From an uncultured Saprospiraceae bacterium (GTDB taxonomy: Bacteria; Bacteroidota; Bacteroidia; Chitinophagales; Saprospiraceae), in contig CALIZI010000083.1 in assembly GCA_938028705.1 (NCBI GenBank), positions 1 to 40,202 on the forward strand: 40,202 bases of DNA. Reading direction: 5' to 3'. The notes below the pieces were generated by a model. That model saw only the letters and a program-made list of their open reading frames with translations, had not been told where the DNA came from and searched no databases. Both the position numbers and the translations under genes were made by a program. Each line of letters begins with the position of its first letter. The first letter of the stretch is position 1. Below, in pieces: positions 8,802 to 15,364 of the stretch.

Positions 8802-8925
8802 TATGTTGTGAATGATTAAGTTTTGGAAGGTGAAACTCAATGTACAAAACTCCTTATCACAAATCACAAAAGGTCAGAGTTTGAACCCTGACCTTTTGTG
8901 ATAAGAAGGTTTATTCACAACATTT
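8802..8925. repeat. Nested hairpin element between divergent genes
   Basis: The inner stem CACAAAAGGTCAG / CTGACCTTTTGTG (8865-8877 with 8888-8900) is perfect with a 10-base loop. It extends outward through CTTATCAC (8853-8860) and ATAAG (8901-8905). The outer words TGTTGTGAATGATTAA (8804-8819) and TTATTCACAACA (8911-8922) also pair. It lies between two divergently transcribed genes, so it is not a simple terminator. The rest of 8488-9064 is AT-rich spacer with no gene seen. Confidence 0.75.
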
Positions 8926-9064
8926 AAAAATATTTTTATACATAAATTTATGATTAAATATGTACGATTTTAAAACATAAACTAAACCTTCGTCAATACT
9001 TGCATGTTGTTAAAACCGGACTCCGACTTCTCTAAATTTCGACAAGTAAATTTTACACAAATAA

Positions 9065-11452
9065 ATGTCATTCAGAAAACCATCCACTCCAAACCGTTTA
9101 CCGTTCACCGTTTACCGTCTGCCCTTACTTTTCATCTTATGTCTGATGTCGCTTGCCTCGTATTGTCAAACCAAACACACCCTGAGCGGCTACATCAAAG
9201 ACGCATCAAGCGGCGAGACCCTCATTGCTGCCAATATTTACAATAAAGAAAACATCACACAAGGTGCGACGAGCAATATTTACGGTTTCTATTCCCTCAC
9301 GCTGCCCGAAGGCGAATACACCATCGTTGGGAGATACTTGGGTTATGATGACCGCGAAATAACGGTCAATCTCAACCAAGACCAAACGCTTGATATAGAA
9401 CTCAATCTTGGCGGTACGCTGATGGAAGAAATCGTCGTCACAGGCGAACAAATAGACCGCAACGTAGAAAGCACCGAAATGGGAACGGTAGAACTTTCCA
9501 CCGAAACTTTGAAGCGCATCCCTGCCCTGCTTGGTGAGGTGGATGTCCTCAAATCTATCCAACTTCTGCCCGGTGTCCTCTCTGCCGGAGAGGGCAATGC
9601 GGGTTTTTATGTACGCGGTGGCGGTCCTGACCAAAATCTGGTTTTGCTGGATGAAGCGGTCGTCTATAATCCGGGACATTTATTGGGTTTTTTCTCGGTG
9701 TTTAATGCGGATGCCATTAAAAACACCACGCTCATAAAAGGCAGTATGCCAGCTAATTATGGCGGACGACTTTCATCAGTAGTTGACATCCAAATGAAAG
9801 ACGGCAACAACAAACGCTTTGCCGCATCGGGCGGAATTGGTATTATTTCTTCGCGCCTGACTGCCGAGGGTCCGATAGTGAAAGAGCGCAGTTCGTTCCT
9901 GATTTCGGGGCGGCGTACATACCTATTCGATGTAGCGCAACCGGTTATTAATAATACCGATTTTGCAGGTACAAATTATTATTTTTATGATTTTAATACG
10001 AAAATAAATCATCGTTTTTCGGAAAAAGACCGCTTGTATTTCAGTGGTTATTTTGGGCGCGATGTCTTGAATTATGTATCGAATGAACGTGGTTTTACAC
10101 TGAATATGCCTTGGGGAAATTCTACCGCGACCTTGCGTTGGAATCACCTGTTCTCCGACAAATTATTTATGAACGCGATGGCGATTTATAATGATTATCA
10201 ATTTGAATTGCATGGCGAACAACAGGAATTTAACTTCGACCTCTTTTCGGGTGTCCGCGATTGGAGTGGCAAAGTTGATTTTGACTACTATCCCAACCCG
10301 CGCCACCAAGTCAAATGGGGCGCACAATACACGCACCACACCTTCACGCCTTACTCCGCCTCTGCAACCGCAGGCGATGTGGATTTCAATACCAATACCG
10401 AAAGCAAATACGCACACGAAACAGGCATTTACCTCCAAGATGAAATGAAAATTACGGATGCCCTCACGCTCAATGTCGGCTTGCGCGGTTCATCATTTAC
10501 CCAAGTCGGTCCTTATGCAACGGCGGATTCTTCGCGTGTATATGCGGCGGGTGAACCTGTCGAAACTTACGGCGGTCTGGAGCCGCGTATCAGTGCCAAA
10601 TATTCGCTTACGGGGTCGTCATCTATCAAGGCAGGATTTGCTTATACCTATCAGTATATTCATTTGGTATCGAGTTCGACGAGTACGCTGCCGACTGACC
10701 TTTGGGTGCCGAGTACCCAAAAAGTAAAGCCGCAAAACGGCACGCAATACGCCCTCGGTTATTTCCAAAATCTAAAGGATAATACTTACGAAACCTCCGT
10801 TGAAGTCTATTACCGCGACCTCAATAATCAAGTGGATTATAGCGAAAATTACGTTCCCGACCTGACAACGGATGAAGAAGATAACTTTGTATTCGGCGAT
10901 GGAAAAGCATACGGTGTGGAACTGTTTTTCAAGAAAAGAACGGGCAAACTCAACGGTTGGGTAGGCTATACGCTGTCGCGCACTTTCCGCACTTTCGATG
11001 ACATCCAAGACGGCGAACCTTTTCCCACGAGATACGACCGTACCCACGATTTATCCGTCGTTGCCAATTATGCGCTGAATAAAAAATGGGATTTTGGCGG
11101 CGTATTTATCTATGGTACGGGCAATGCATTTACGCTGCCGCAGAGTTTCTATTTTGTTAATTTTCAGGTGAATACAAAATATGGTCCGCGCAATGGAAGC
11201 CGTCAAGACCCTTATCACCGACTCGACCTCTCCGCTACCTTCACCCCCAAAGCCGAGCGCAACGATAAAGCCTTTCATTCGAGTTGGACTTTCTCGATTT
11301 ATAATATTTATAATCGCAGAAATGTCTTTCTCACCTATTTCAGTCCTGAACAAGATGCGCTGAGTGGTACGGCGGTGTTGAAGGCGTATAAGGTGTCGCT
11401 GTTTCCCATTATTCCGTCGGTGACTTGGAATTTTAAGTGGAAGCAACCTTAG
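9065..11452 (+). CDS. TonB-dependent receptor with CarboxypepD_reg-like domain (short barrel type)
   Basis: This 795-aa outer-membrane receptor has a signal peptide ending near ASYCQ (residue 35), a carboxypeptidase-regulatory-like domain at about 40-120 (LSGYIKDASSGETLIAANIY, GEYTIVGRYLGYDD), a plug at about 125-245 (GEQIDRNVESTEMG, AGFYVRGGGPDQNLVLLDEA, GSMPANYGGRLSSVVDIQ) and a beta-barrel ending SVTWNFKWKQP. The plug pattern IQLLPGVLSAGEGNAGFYVR is typical of the Bacteroidota receptor subgroup that lacks SusD. The n-region of the signal peptide (TPNRLPFTVYRLPL) is encoded by a TTTACCG-type word repeat, 9093-9128. Substrate unknown. I see no good promoter match upstream. Confidence 0.9.
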   Translation: MSFRKPSTPNRLPFTVYRLPLLFILCLMSLASYCQTKHTLSGYIKDASSGETLIAANIYNKENITQGATSNIYGFYSLTLPEGEYTIVGRYLGYDDREITVNLNQDQTLDIELNLGGTLMEEIVVTGEQIDRNVESTEMGTVELSTETLKRIPALLGEVDVLKSIQLLPGVLSAGEGNAGFYVRGGGPDQNLVLLDEAVVYNPGHLLGFFSVFNADAIKNTTLIKGSMPANYGGRLSSVVDIQMKDGNNKRFAASGGIGIISSRLTAEGPIVKERSSFLISGRRTYLFDVAQPVINNTDFAGTNYYFYDFNTKINHRFSEKDRLYFSGYFGRDVLNYVSNERGFTLNMPWGNSTATLRWNHLFSDKLFMNAMAIYNDYQFELHGEQQEFNFDLFSGVRDWSGKVDFDYYPNPRHQVKWGAQYTHHTFTPYSASATAGDVDFNTNTESKYAHETGIYLQDEMKITDALTLNVGLRGSSFTQVGPYATADSSRVYAAGEPVETYGGLEPRISAKYSLTGSSSIKAGFAYTYQYIHLVSSSTSTLPTDLWVPSTQKVKPQNGTQYALGYFQNLKDNTYETSVEVYYRDLNNQVDYSENYVPDLTTDEEDNFVFGDGKAYGVELFFKKRTGKLNGWVGYTLSRTFRTFDDIQDGEPFPTRYDRTHDLSVVANYALNKKWDFGGVFIYGTGNAFTLPQSFYFVNFQVNTKYGPRNGSRQDPYHRLDLSATFTPKAERNDKAFHSSWTFSIYNIYNRRNVFLTYFSPEQDALSGTAVLKAYKVSLFPIIPSVTWNFKWKQP

Positions 11453-11469
11453 CGTAATGCCTGTGGCTT

Positions 11470-11610
11470 GCGCCCGTAGAACGGAGCTTTCAGCCCGTGT
11501 TTGTGAGTGTTTCGCGTTCCTAACGCAGCACGGACTGGAAGTACCGTGCTACGTGGCATCGGCGATAATTTTAATAGTGTGGCGAAGGGTTTGGCTTATC
11601 GTTTTTTGTT
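11470..11610. repeat. Dispersed palindromic repeat, copy 1 of 3
   Basis: This copy contains AGCCCGTGTTTGTGAGTG, TTTCGCGTTCCTAACGC, CACGGACTGGAAGTACCGTG and, at its right end, TTTTAATAGTGTGGCGAAGG and GGTTTGGCTTATCGTTTTTT. Copies 2 (11964-12075) and 3 (15110-15250) share these blocks in the same order or in part. In copy 3 the core is a clear inverted repeat. This copy lies directly after the receptor gene stop and before the DUF433 gene. Confidence 0.75.
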
Positions 11611-11701
11611 GTTTGCAACGTAATGTGATACTTCCGGTTCACGTACTTGCAAGTATATTTATCATCCAAAAAAATTATATCTTGCAGAAAAATTATACAT
11701 A

Positions 11702-11899
11702 ATGGAATTATTGCAACGCATTACGATAGACCCGCAAATATCACATGGCAAACCTGTGATACGCGGTATGCGCTATCCGGTGGAGAGTATTTTGGAATAC
11801 CTCGCGGGAGGCGATACAATTGAGGATATTTTGGCAGAGTTTGAGGACTTGGAACGTGAGGATGTGTTGGCTTGCTTGGCGTATGCGACAAAATCATAG
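11702..11899 (+). CDS. DUF433 family antitoxin
   Basis: The 65-aa protein has the DUF433 signature: ITIDPQISHGKPVIRGMRYP, then VESILEYLAGGDTIEDILAEF, then LEREDVLACLAYA. DUF433 proteins contain a winged-helix or RHH-like DNA-binding fold and usually act as antitoxins of VapC-like DUF5615 PIN toxins encoded just downstream. Here no intact toxin follows; a short fragment that might be its C-terminal tail overlaps the stop codon. The gene is bracketed by two copies of the same palindromic repeat (11470-11610, 11964-12075). It is probably an orphan antitoxin. Confidence 0.85.
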   Translation: MELLQRITIDPQISHGKPVIRGMRYPVESILEYLAGGDTIEDILAEFEDLEREDVLACLAYATKS

Positions 11900-11961
11900 A
11901 TGCACTCGCCGGATATGATTTGATTGAATTGCATCGGGATAAAATTATTGGGATTGATTAG
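11896..11961 (+). pseudogene. Possible C-terminal relic of a DUF5615 PIN-like toxin
   Basis: Reading from the frame that overlaps the DUF433 stop gives about 21 residues (IDALAGYDLIELHRDKIIGI) followed by a stop at 11959-11961. The amphipathic helix, acidic strand and terminal hydrophobic residues resemble the tail of DUF5615 toxins, which normally follow DUF433 antitoxins. The match is by eye and the fragment is short. It could be chance. Confidence 0.3.
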
Positions 11962-11963
11962 GA

Positions 11964-12075
11964 TTTAGCTTATCGTTTTTTTGCTTTTTGAATGACTTAG
12001 CACGGTGCTTCCAGCTCGTGTTTTGCGTATGTTTCGCGTTCCTAAGGTGGCACGGTCTGGAAGTGTCGTGATGGG
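11964..12075. repeat. Dispersed palindromic repeat, copy 2 of 3
   Basis: It shares TTAGCACGGTGCTTCCAGC, CGTGTTTTGCGTATGTTTCG, CGTTCCTAAGGTGGCACGG and CTGGAAGTGTCGTG with copy 3. It also has TTAGCTTATCGTTTTTTTG at 11965-11983, which in copies 1 and 3 lies at the other end. It lies between the DUF433 gene and the ATPase promoter. Confidence 0.7.
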
Positions 12076-12135
12076 TTTTGGGCAAAAATACTCAAGTAAC
12101 TTTTTTATAAAAATCGTCAAAAAACACGTTTTTTG

Positions 12136-12167
12136 TTTGTTCTAATAAACAAATTATCCTATTTTTG
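12136..12167 (+). promoter_or_regulatory. Promoter (and possible operator) of the AAA ATPase gene
   Basis: TTTG at 12136-12139, 20 bases, then TATTTTTG at 12160-12167 is an exact match to the Bacteroidota consensus. A transcript from here would start near 12174, after the first possible Met codon (12165), so translation must begin at the second Met (12186). The stretch 12131-12184 is full of TTTGTTT and AAACAAA words, such as TTTGTTTATACAAACAAA at 12164-12181. These form a near-palindrome over the start point and could bind a repressor. Confidence 0.65.
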
Positions 12168-12185
12168 TTTATACAAACAAACAAA

Positions 12186-13388
12186 ATGAAAGAATTAGTA
12201 CAGAAATCAGACCGTTTAATCAATATAGTATCGTTACAATTGCAGCGAAATGTTCCAAAAAATATTAATTGGAATTGGCGACTCAACTCAATTGTAGGTG
12301 CCAGAGGAACGGGTAAAACGACCTTATTATTGCAAAGAGCAAAAATGCTACGGGAGCAAAAAAAAGAAGTCCTTTACCTATCTTTGGATGACCTGTATTT
12401 TACTGAAAATAAGCTCGTTGATTTAGCCAAATTATATGAACAACAAGGGGGAAAATATCTCTTTATTGACGAAGTTCATAAGTATCCTAACTGGGCAAGG
12501 GAGCTAAAAAACATTTATGATTATTACCCCGAACTCATCGTTACTTTTTCGGGTTCTTCTATCTTGGAAATTTTCAAACAAGATGTTGACCTCAGCCGAA
12601 GAGCCTTGATGTATGAGTTGCCGGGCTTGTCTTTCCGCGAATTTCTTGGTTTTTCCGGTTTAGGAGACTTTCAAGTCTTTCCACTGACGGATATACTCTC
12701 ACATCATAGAGCTATTGCTTCAGATATTGTTCAACAAGTCAAACCCTTACAATATTTTAAGACCTATCTTCAGTCGGGCTACTATCCCTTTTTTATGGAA
12801 AAGGAAAGAGATTATGCCTTGACTATCGAACAAATTGTTCAGTTGGTGGTGGAAACTGATTTGCGTTTTATGAAAGGCTATGACCCCACCTATAGCCGAA
12901 AATTATTGCAATTACTCAGAGTCATTGCAGGAAGCCCGCCTTTCAAACCGAATATCAGTAAATTGAGTGAACGCATTGGTCTGAATCGGGCTACGCTTAT
13001 CAACTACCTTCGCTATTTGGAAAAAGCAAGGCTCGTCTCTCTGTTGAATCAAGCCGAAAAATCCATCAGCGTTTTACAAAAACCGGATAAAATCTTTTTG
13101 AATAATCCAAATTTATATTGCACACTCAACCCAATTGGCTTTTCAATCGGTAGTATGCGAGAGACTTTTTTTCAGAACCAATTAGGTGTGTTACATGAAG
13201 TTGCGCTGCATCCCAAAACAGACTTTTATGTTTATCATAACCAAGTGCAATATGCTTTTGAAATTGGTGGCAAAAACAAAAAGAAGTCTCAAATTCAAGA
13301 ACTCGACAATGCTTATCTCGCCCTAGATGACCTCGAAACCGGTTATGCTCATCAGATTCCACTTTGGCTTTTTGGCTTTTTGTATTAG
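12186..13388 (+). CDS. AAA family ATPase with DUF4143-like C-terminus
   Basis: The 400-aa protein has Walker A GARGTGKTT (residues 38-46), Walker B YLFIDEVH (91-98), a sensor-1-like FSGSS (121-125) and the LSRRALMYELPGLSFREFL block (137-155) that defines the ATPases usually annotated AAA_14/DUF4143. A winged-helix segment (LSERIGLNRATLINYLRYLE) lies in the middle. The C-terminal part (FYVYHNQVQYAFEIGGKNKK) has an E-x-G-G-K pattern like the PD-(D/E)XK-type fold of DUF4143. These proteins are widespread, often mobile, and of unclear biological role. The start at 12186 is set by the promoter. It is a single-gene unit followed by a direct repeat at 13490. Confidence 0.85.
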   Translation: MKELVQKSDRLINIVSLQLQRNVPKNINWNWRLNSIVGARGTGKTTLLLQRAKMLREQKKEVLYLSLDDLYFTENKLVDLAKLYEQQGGKYLFIDEVHKYPNWARELKNIYDYYPELIVTFSGSSILEIFKQDVDLSRRALMYELPGLSFREFLGFSGLGDFQVFPLTDILSHHRAIASDIVQQVKPLQYFKTYLQSGYYPFFMEKERDYALTIEQIVQLVVETDLRFMKGYDPTYSRKLLQLLRVIAGSPPFKPNISKLSERIGLNRATLINYLRYLEKARLVSLLNQAEKSISVLQKPDKIFLNNPNLYCTLNPIGFSIGSMRETFFQNQLGVLHEVALHPKTDFYVYHNQVQYAFEIGGKNKKKSQIQELDNAYLALDDLETGYAHQIPLWLFGFLY

Positions 13389-13489
13389 ATTTTGGATAGA
13401 GGAAATTAGGGAATTTGGAAATTAGGTAAGTATCTACGTAAATATTGGAGTATCGTGGTATTGAATAAACCTTATAAACGAATGTCTTT

Positions 13490-13586
13490 ATTTGCTCATC
13501 TTCAAAAAACATCGTAAATTACCATTTATCACAACGGAACTATCATTTTTCATTTTTTGTTTGGTAAATATGAATACAATTACAAC
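13490..13586 (+). repeat. 97-bp direct repeat, copy A
   Basis: Nearly identical to 14621-14717 (93 of 97 bases by eye). It includes ATTTGCTCATCTTCAAAAAA, TTTTTCATTTTTTGTTTGG and ATGAATACAATTACAAC. In copy B that last part is the start codon and first codons of a real antitoxin gene. Here the same frame runs into a stop after about 20 codons. Copies A and B bracket a two-gene cassette. Confidence 0.9.
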
Positions 13587-13589
13587 CAA

Positions 13590-14036
13590 ATGCAGTTTCA
13601 TTACAAAGAATACCATGACGTTTTATCGGTAGAATGTCCACCTAAAAGCTACAAGCCCGAAGAAACCCGCGCTTATCGTTGGGTGTCTGACGATATTGAG
13701 AATAGTAATAATTTTATTCCGCAATATCACAAAAATCCAAGACGATTCAATGATAAAAGTGACCACAAAAAGTGTGTAGCGATGTCGTTGTCTTTGTACA
13801 AGGACGTGGGAAGTGCCGTTGAAAGATTTGTTTTTTTCAAAGAAGAACAGGGAATGGGTGAACGGGCTTTTAGAATACTTGGTCGCTGTATTGCAGAAGG
13901 TATATTCAACGAAAATGACGGCGTAAATGAGCGCGAAAAATCCGGCGAACCTATTGAAATGGGGCATTTCAGCCACCACCCTGTGCTCGACTATGATTAT
14001 GCTAAAAAATTTAAAATTATCGCCTCGTTCATCTAA
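13590..14036 (+). CDS. Unrecognised protein, first gene of two-gene cassette
   Basis: The 148-aa soluble protein has no signal peptide and no family I recognise. The start at 13590 (MQFHYKEYHDV) is preferred over 13557 because the upstream codons lie in the direct repeat. Visible features are an N-terminal CPPKSYKPEETRAYRWV, a charged middle (QYHKNPRRFNDKSDHKKC), and a helical region (AMSLSLYKDVGSAVERF, GERAFRILGRCIAEGIF). The C-terminus, EMGHFSHHPVLDYDYAKKF, has clustered His and Asp that could bind metal. Its stop codon overlaps the next start (TAATG), so the two genes are translationally coupled and probably act together, perhaps as a toxin-antitoxin or defence pair. That role is inferred from context only. 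Confidence 0.7.
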   Translation: MQFHYKEYHDVLSVECPPKSYKPEETRAYRWVSDDIENSNNFIPQYHKNPRRFNDKSDHKKCVAMSLSLYKDVGSAVERFVFFKEEQGMGERAFRILGRCIAEGIFNENDGVNEREKSGEPIEMGHFSHHPVLDYDYAKKFKIIASFI

Positions 14037-14575
14037 TGAAAATTATGGAACATATAAAAGGTATAACATTAAAAAGTCTGTCTTTTTCGCCTAAAAAATT
14101 AGGTGATTTTTTGTACCATGAAGGTCCGCTATTATCTCATTTCGTGGATGAAAACAGACCGGATGACCACTATCTGTACAGATGGGTAGATTCGGGTGAT
14201 GAAGTACACAGGTGGTTGATATTCAAGGTTTCAGAAGAAGATTTATTGGCTTTTTTTGAGCAAAAAACAAACCTGAAAGCCTTGATACTTTCTCGCCAAA
14301 CCGTCACTGTTTTGGATTTGGATAATGATTTAAATAAAAAACAAATACAACTCATTCCGACAGAGCATTTGCCCGAAAATTATTTGCCTTCCGATACTTC
14401 TACGTTCAAAGAAAAATTCTACGATGAATATGCGCTAAAATTACGAAAAAATATCATCACAAAAGCACAAGAACAATCTACCATAGCCACTCTATTGGGC
14501 AAGGTGGATAATTTGGAAAAACAACAAAATGCTATTCTTGAAAAGATGAATGAGTTGTTGGGTTCGCCGCGATAA
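14036..14575 (+). CDS. DUF6575-like protein, second gene of two-gene cassette
   Basis: The 179-aa protein begins at the ATG overlapping the previous stop. The N-terminal two thirds (YHEGPLLSHFVDENR, HYLYRWVDSGDEVHRWLIF, VSEEDLLAFFEQKTNLKAL, VTVLDLDNDL, LIPTEHLPENYLPSDTS) match what I remember of DUF6575 proteins, with moderate confidence. The last 45 residues are a predicted coiled coil (IATLLGKVDNLEKQQNAILE) that could mediate oligomerisation or binding to the product of the first gene. No catalytic motif is evident. The pair sits between 97-bp direct repeats, as if inserted as one unit. Confidence 0.65.
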   Translation: MKIMEHIKGITLKSLSFSPKKLGDFLYHEGPLLSHFVDENRPDDHYLYRWVDSGDEVHRWLIFKVSEEDLLAFFEQKTNLKALILSRQTVTVLDLDNDLNKKQIQLIPTEHLPENYLPSDTSTFKEKFYDEYALKLRKNIITKAQEQSTIATLLGKVDNLEKQQNAILEKMNELLGSPR

Positions 14576-14620
14576 AAGATATAAAAAGACGGTACGGTAA
14601 AAGTGCTGCCCAATCATTAA

Positions 14621-14717
14621 ATTTGCTCATCTTCAAAAAACATCGTAAATTACCATTCACCACAAGGGAACTATCATTTTTCATTTTTTGTTTGGTTAAT
14701 ATGAATACAATTACAAC
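14621..14717 (+). repeat. 97-bp direct repeat, copy B
   Basis: Partner of 13490-13586. It differs at about four positions (CATTCACCACAAGGG here against CATTTATCACAACGG in copy A, and GGTTAAT against GGTAAAT). It forms the leader plus the first six codons of the antitoxin gene starting at 14701, so this is likely the native context and copy A the duplicated one. Confidence 0.9.
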
Positions 14718-14967
14718 GGATAATAAGGCGGATAAATATTTTGCGATGCTCGTCGATTTGACACCGGATGTGAAGATTGAATTGATTAAAAAATTGGCAG
14801 ATTCATTGAAAAAGGATTTGAAAGACGACATAAAAACTGAAAAAGAGGACAATAATATTTTTGACCAACTTGACGGTTCATGGGGAGGTAGCGATAAAAC
14901 CGCAGAAGAACTCGTAGCTGAAATTAGAAATTCAAGATACTTTGAAGATAGAGACATCAAGTTATGA
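14701..14967 (+). CDS. VapB-like antitoxin
   Basis: This 88-aa acidic and basic protein has an N-terminal helical half (YFAMLVDLTPDVKIELIKKL, ADSLKKDLKDDIKTE) and a C-terminal toxin-wrapping tail (FDQLDGSWGGSDKTAEELVA, then EIRNSRYFEDRDIKL). This layout is typical of Bacteroidota antitoxins that neutralise PIN-domain VapC ribonucleases. The start at 14701 is chosen because the direct repeat ends just inside it and because the longer reading from 14623 lies in the repeat leader. Its last codons overlap the ATG of the toxin relic by four bases (ATGA), the usual coupling of such operons. The toxin is destroyed, so this is an orphan antitoxin. Confidence 0.75.
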   Translation: MNTITTDNKADKYFAMLVDLTPDVKIELIKKLADSLKKDLKDDIKTEKEDNNIFDQLDGSWGGSDKTAEELVAEIRNSRYFEDRDIKL

Positions 14968-15091
14968 CATATCGTTTAGATTCGGTTCTACCTCACTCAC
15001 CAAAGACCTTATCATGGTCACAGGCAATCAAAAACATTTTAGTAAAATAAAGGATATTCAAATCGACAATTGGGTAGCGGGTAAACGGTGA
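14964..15091 (+). pseudogene. vapC (PIN-domain toxin) relic with large internal deletion
   Basis: The ATG at 14964 overlaps the antitoxin stop and encodes MTYRLDS, matching the usual VapC start (MTYLLDTN). The frame then fails. From about 14990 another frame gives SLTKDLIMVTGNQKHFSKIK, then DIQIDNWV and a stop at 15089-15091. This is the conserved VapC C-terminus (last PIN acidic strand, VT-N--HF motif, then IDNW). The total of 128 bases is not divisible by three; an intact gene would be about 390-400. So roughly 260-270 bases, including most catalytic Asp codons, are gone and the product cannot be a working RNase. Confidence 0.85.
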
Positions 15092-15109
15092 GAATCAAGG
15101 TTTTAAGGT

Positions 15110-15250
15110 GACGTAGCACGGTGCTTCCAACCCGTGTTTTGCGTGTATTTCGCGTTCCTAATGCGCCACGGGCTGGAAGTGCCGTGCTACGGGGCATTCG
15201 GCGATAGTTTTAATGGTGTGGTGGAGGGGTTGGCTTATGGTTTTTTGTTG
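15110..15250. repeat. Dispersed palindromic repeat, copy 3 of 3 (best preserved)
   Basis: Left arm 15112-15136 (CGTAGCACGGTGCTTCCAAC at its start) pairs with right arm 15167-15191 (GGCTGGAAGTGCCGTGCTAC) at about 22 of 25 positions, around a loop containing TTTCGCGTTCCTAATGCG. A conserved right tail follows (GGCGATAGTTTTAATGGTGT, then GGTTGGCTTATGGTTTTTTG), shared with copy 1. Together with the spacer to 15364 this forms the gap between the toxin relic and the zinc-ribbon operon. No other gene is seen. Confidence 0.85.
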
Positions 15251-15306
15251 TCTCAATCACATTAACCTCATAACATTCTAATTTCTATTTATTTTTTTCA
15301 ATTTCT

Positions 15307-15337
15307 TTTGTTGTTAATTCATAATACTCTATTTTAG
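15307..15337 (+). promoter_or_regulatory. Promoter of the zinc-ribbon/EAD operon
   Basis: TTTG at 15307-15310, 19 bases, then TATTTTAG at 15330-15337 (one mismatch to TAnnTTTG). The predicted start near 15344 gives a leader of about 20 bases before the ATG at 15365. Confidence 0.55.
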
Positions 15338-15364
15338 CGTAATCTTAATGACCAATTTTAAGCC

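Noticed and set aside
11457-11702. An 81-codon plus-strand reading frame
   Set aside because: It lies entirely in the dispersed palindromic repeat copy 1, has no recognisable domain and repeats the repeat's own sequence.
13490-14717. The 97-bp repeats as a CRISPR or attachment-site array
   Set aside because: Only two copies about 1.1 kb apart, with genes between them. No integrase gene and no spacer structure are present.
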